From assembly GCA_017937685.1 (NCBI GenBank), contig JAGBDD010000195.1, forward strand, positions 1 through 35,228: a DNA stretch of 35,228 nucleotides. Reading direction: 5' to 3'. The translations under genes and the position numbers were made by a program. Each line of letters opens with the position of its first letter. The stretch's first letter is position 1. The notes beneath the pieces are model-generated. The model searched no databases and was not told the DNA's origin. It saw only the letters and a program-made list of their open reading frames with translations. Origin of the DNA: Thermoguttaceae bacterium (GTDB taxonomy: Bacteria > Planctomycetota > Planctomycetia > Pirellulales > Thermoguttaceae). Below are positions 33,161 through 35,228 of this stretch, piece by piece.

Positions 33161-33189
33161 ATTATAATCGCGAGAAAATCGGACGTTAA
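33161..33189 (-). promoter_or_regulatory. Promoter candidate of the decayed gene
   Basis: On the minus strand: TTAACG (33189-33184), a 17-base spacer and a perfect TATAAT (33166-33161). It lies 154 bases before the decayed gene's ATG. The same site reads TATAAT on the plus strand (33163-33168), but without a -35 box. Confidence 0.45.
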
Positions 33190-33309
33190 GGAAAGACGGG
33201 ACGCCGGACGTCTAACCTGAAAAGAAAAATCGCAAAAAAACGACGCCGGCGGCGAAACGTCGCGCTAAGAAAAGTCGACGCCAAGAAGAGTTAAACGCAA
33301 GAATCGCCC

Positions 33310-33354
33310 AAAAGCCCCCGCCCCCGACGGCTCGGACGGGGTTCGGAGGCTTTT
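33310..33354. terminator. Terminator-like hairpin
   Basis: AAAAGCC (33310-33316) pairs with GGCTTTT (33348-33354). The stem continues with CCG/CGG after a mismatch and with CCCCG/CGGGG inside. It could end transcription on either strand. On the minus strand it follows the stop of the possible remnant at 33358. Confidence 0.6.
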
Positions 33355-33357
33355 CGA

Positions 33358-33529
33358 TTAACGTTCGCCAACCAAAGTCGCGAACGCCTCGTCAAAGAAC
33401 GGTTCGCGCTTCCGCCGAGCGAAAAGCAACGCGACGCCGAACCGGGCGCTCAAAGTCGCCCCCAACGCTTTCTTGGTCGCGCCGTTAACGCAAACCTCGG
33501 CGACGCGACGCTTTAAAGAGCGTCGCGCC
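33358..33529 (-). pseudogene. Possible remnant of a coding region
   Basis: A minus-strand frame ending in TAA at 33360-33358 reads VNGATKKALGATLSARFGVA and on to REPFFDEAFATLVGER. Its composition and codon use resemble the real genes here, and it is followed directly by a terminator hairpin. There is no ATG start and no family match, so it may be the tail of a lost gene or chance. Confidence 0.25.
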
Positions 33530-33535
33530 GTTTTT
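33504..33535. terminator. Hairpin after the leuB-like gene
   Basis: CGCGACGCT (33504-33512) pairs with AGCGTCGCG (33519-33527) around a 6-base loop. Five T follow on the plus strand. On the minus strand, where the leuB-like gene ends at 33551, the T tract is poor (GAGGTTTG). Confidence 0.55.
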
Positions 33536-33550
33536 GATTCGCGACGAAAA

Positions 33551-34624
33551 TTAGAGGTTTTCGCAGACGAGGTCGCCGATTTCGGTCGTCGAGTAACCCA
33601 TTTGACCGGCGGCTTGGCTCTTCATCTTCGTGCCGGTAACGAGTTGAACCGACTTCATAATACGGTCGGCGGCGGTTTGGTAACCTTCGTGTTCCAGCAA
33701 CATCGCAGCGGAGCTGATCGACGCGATCGGGTTGATTTGGTTCAAACCGGTAAACTTCGGCGCGGTGCCGCCGATCGGCTCGAACATACTCGTTCCGCCG
33801 GCGTCCGGGCAGAGGTTCGCGCCCGCCGCGACGCCGAGACCGCCTTGAAGGATACCCGCCAAGTCGGTGATGATGTCGCCGAACATATTCGTCGTCACGA
33901 TAACGTCGTAATTTTCCGGGCAGTCGACCATATAAATGCAGCACGCGTCGACGTGATGGTATTCTTTTTGAACGTCCGGATATTCGGCGCCGACTTCCTC
34001 GAAGGTACGCATCCAGAGGTCGTGTCCGAACGTGAGAACGTTCGTTTTCGCGACGAGCGTAACCTTTTTGCCCTTCGGATTGTTGCGGCGGCGAGCGTAT
34101 TCAAAGGCCCAGCGGACGCAGCGTTCGCAACCTTTGCGCGTGTAAATCGCCGTTTGCGTCGCGACTTCGTCCGGAGTCCCCTTCTTCAGGAAACCGCCGA
34201 TACCGGCGTACATATCTTCCGTGTTTTCGCGGACAACGACAAAGTCAAGGTCTTCCGGGCCCTTGTTGCGAAGCGGGGTCGCGACGCCGGGGAGCAACTT
34301 CACCGGGCGGAGGTTAATATATTGATCGAACTCGAAACGCAGGCGGAGCAAGAGGCCCTTTTCGAGAATCCCCGGCTTCACGTCAACGTGCCCGACCGCG
34401 CCCAAAAGAATCGAGCTAAATTGGCGCAGTTGTTCAACTTCGTCGTCGGTGATGATAATCCCGCCGTTTTTCAGGTAGCGTTCGCCGCAAATGTCGAAAT
34501 CGGTCAGTTCGAGCTTGATATTTTCAAGTTTCGCAACTTCTTTCAGGACTTTAACCGCTTCGCCGACCACTTCCGGCCCGGTTCCGTCGCCGCCGAGGGT
34601 CGCCACTTTCAACACATCGTTCAT
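33551..34624 (-). CDS. leuB: 3-isopropylmalate dehydrogenase family enzyme
   Basis: A 357-residue NAD-dependent beta-decarboxylating dehydrogenase, most likely the third enzyme of leucine synthesis. Motifs: LGGDGTGPEVV at the N-terminus, LRLRFEFDQYINLRPVKLLP (substrate-binding Arg residues), VVRENTEDMYAG, the metal-binding NMFGDIITDLAG and the NAD-binding EPIGGTAPKFTG. The FDQYINLRP wording also resembles tartrate and isocitrate dehydrogenase relatives, so the substrate is not certain; no other leu genes are in the window. GGAG lies 7 bases before the ATG. The promoter is about 200 bases upstream. Confidence 0.88.
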   Translation of the reverse strand: MNDVLKVATLGGDGTGPEVVGEAVKVLKEVAKLENIKLELTDFDICGERYLKNGGIIITDDEVEQLRQFSSILLGAVGHVDVKPGILEKGLLLRLRFEFDQYINLRPVKLLPGVATPLRNKGPEDLDFVVVRENTEDMYAGIGGFLKKGTPDEVATQTAIYTRKGCERCVRWAFEYARRRNNPKGKKVTLVAKTNVLTFGHDLWMRTFEEVGAEYPDVQKEYHHVDACCIYMVDCPENYDVIVTTNMFGDIITDLAGILQGGLGVAAGANLCPDAGGTSMFEPIGGTAPKFTGLNQINPIASISSAAMLLEHEGYQTAADRIMKSVQLVTGTKMKSQAAGQMGYSTTEIGDLVCENL

Positions 34625-34820
34625 TTTAATCTCCGCAATTTCGTTCCGTTCGACGGCGCGTTTCGTTCGGGAAATTTCGCACTTTTCCCCGCTTTTTTAT
34701 CGCAAACCGCCGACTTTTCGCGTTTTCCGTCGCTTCTCGCCCTCAAATTTTCCGGAACGACTCGCCGGAAAGCGCAAGAAAAGCGGGACGCGAAAAAAGA
34801 CGTTAAATCTTAACCCCTTT

Positions 34821-34848
34821 ATTATGACGCGGCGCGCAATTTTGACAA
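34821..34848 (-). promoter_or_regulatory. Promoter of the leuB-like gene
   Basis: On the minus strand: TTGTCA (34848-34843), a 16-base spacer and CATAAT (34826-34821); both boxes match five of six positions. Confidence 0.6.
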
Positions 34849-34920
34849 GCCCCCCGACGCGATTTCTCCCGACTTTCGCCGAAACCGCTCCGCTCCGCCG
34901 TCAAAACCAATTCAAACATT

Positions 34921-35049
34921 AAACTTGCCGCCGCTTATCGCCGCCAAAGTCGCCGCAAACGTCAAACTCGCCGCCGTTTACCGCCATTAAAATCGTTTCG
35001 AGCGTCAAACTTTACGCCGTTCGACGCTCAAAGGCAAGCGCGTTCGCCG
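34921..35049. repeat. Degenerate 43-bp tandem repeat, three units
   Basis: Units begin at 34921, 34964 and 35007. Each starts AAACT and the first two share AAACTxGCCGCCGxTTAxCG (x variable). All three end in or near GTC. Units one and two are exactly 43 bases; the third is more diverged. Confidence 0.6.
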
Positions 35050-35085
35050 TCGACGCTCGAACCGTTAAAATCGGCAAAATCACCG

Positions 35086-35228
35086 TTAGCGGTAAAACTT
35101 GCGCACTCGCGAAATCGACTCGAACCCGCCGAGTTCGAGGCATTCGCGGACGCATTCCATCGCCGGCGCGTCTTCGGGCAACACCTCGTACTTGCGCTTC
35201 ACCGAGCCGACGACGTAATCGAGCCCGA
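35086..35228 (-). CDS. 3' end of an unidentified gene, cut by window
   Basis: The minus strand is open from the window edge to TAA at 35088-35086 and encodes the last 46 residues: LDYVVGSVKRKYEVLPEDAP, then AMECVRECLELGGFESISRV and RKFYR. Codon use matches the neighbours. The family cannot be named from this piece; the amphipathic CVRECLELGGF helix suggests the end of a soluble enzyme. Confidence 0.65.
   Translation of the reverse strand, partial: GLDYVVGSVKRKYEVLPEDAPAMECVRECLELGGFESISRVRKFYR

Larger units (their letters stand above)
34625..35085. other. Intergenic region upstream of the leuB-like gene
   Basis: 461 bases. The leuB-like promoter (34821-34848) leaves a leader of about 185 nt that contains no ATG-started leader peptide, and I see no T-box motif. 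The degenerate 43-bp tandem repeat follows (34921-35049), then one copy of CGTTAAAATC (35063-35072). The repeated GAGCGTC/GACGCTC words at 35000-35060 can form a hairpin that may end the partial gene at the right edge. Confidence 0.55.

Noticed and set aside
33169..33300. Purine-rich stretch that can be read as a tiny Lys/Arg-rich peptide (KRKIAKKRRRRRN) like a small ribosomal protein.
   Set aside because: No ATG, GTG or TTG start precedes it, and no known small basic ribosomal protein matches. A run of A and G on one strand produces such peptides by chance.

Overview
The window looks like chromosomal DNA of a Planctomycetota bacterium, probably an anaerobic Pirellulales-type lineage. The clues are a strongly CG-dinucleotide-rich coding style (GTC, GCG, GAC and CGC codons), many secreted proteins with lipoprotein or Tat-type signals, and several families I associate with planctomycetes: a GlmU-like enzyme of the alternative type, archaeal-type phosphoglycerate mutase, McsB, a lipoprotein of the kind with N-terminal 'NPLFVQ' and 'EPWR' motifs, an ExeA-type ATPase, and DUF1254/DUF1214. 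No rRNA, tRNA, CRISPR array, insertion sequence or phage gene was recognised. The assignment rests on memory of these families; no database was searched.

Layout. 1-6.6 kb: a truncated PIN/TRAM membrane protein (minus), metK, a secreted DUF362 protein followed by a large fused NapH/NapG-like polyferredoxin membrane protein, then a convergent stand-alone EndoU-type nuclease. 6.7-12.2 kb: trpS (minus) divergent from apgM, then a plus-strand run of thioredoxin-like lipoprotein, rnpA (4-base overlap), yidD, a zinc-ribbon protein and queC. 12.3-18.1 kb: a tiny Tat-signal protein, mcsB and the GlmU-like gene (minus), an HtrA-like protease and a lipoprotein (plus). 18.2-22.9 kb: an AAA ATPase with a long acidic tail and an asparagine synthetase (minus). 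23.3-30.2 kb: secreted or membrane proteins (a DUF4440-associated domain, DUF1254/1214 with a large insertion, HdeD, an LpoB-like lipoprotein, an exo/endonuclease/phosphatase-fold protein without its catalytic residues). 30.4-32.1 kb: kdsB and a histidine phosphatase. 32.2-33.5 kb: a decayed region with a gene broken by at least five frameshifts plus a possible remnant. 33.5-35.2 kb: a leuB-like dehydrogenase, a degenerate 43-bp tandem repeat and the 3' end of an unidentified gene.

Most genes stand alone or in pairs and are separated by clear intrinsic terminators, several of them bidirectional between convergent genes. The only tightly coupled genes are the lipoprotein and rnpA. Recognisable biochemistry covers SAM synthesis, tRNA-Trp charging, glycolysis, tRNA 5' processing, queuosine precursor synthesis, protein arginine phosphorylation, amino-sugar nucleotides, Kdo activation (so a Gram-negative-type outer membrane), Asn synthesis and a leucine-type dehydrogenase.

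The points most worth a second look are the orphan EndoU nuclease, the two-gene DUF362 plus fused polyferredoxin unit, the multiply frameshifted gene, and a 10-base word (CGTTAAAATC / GATTTTAACG) that I counted 15 times in the window, nine of them between genes.
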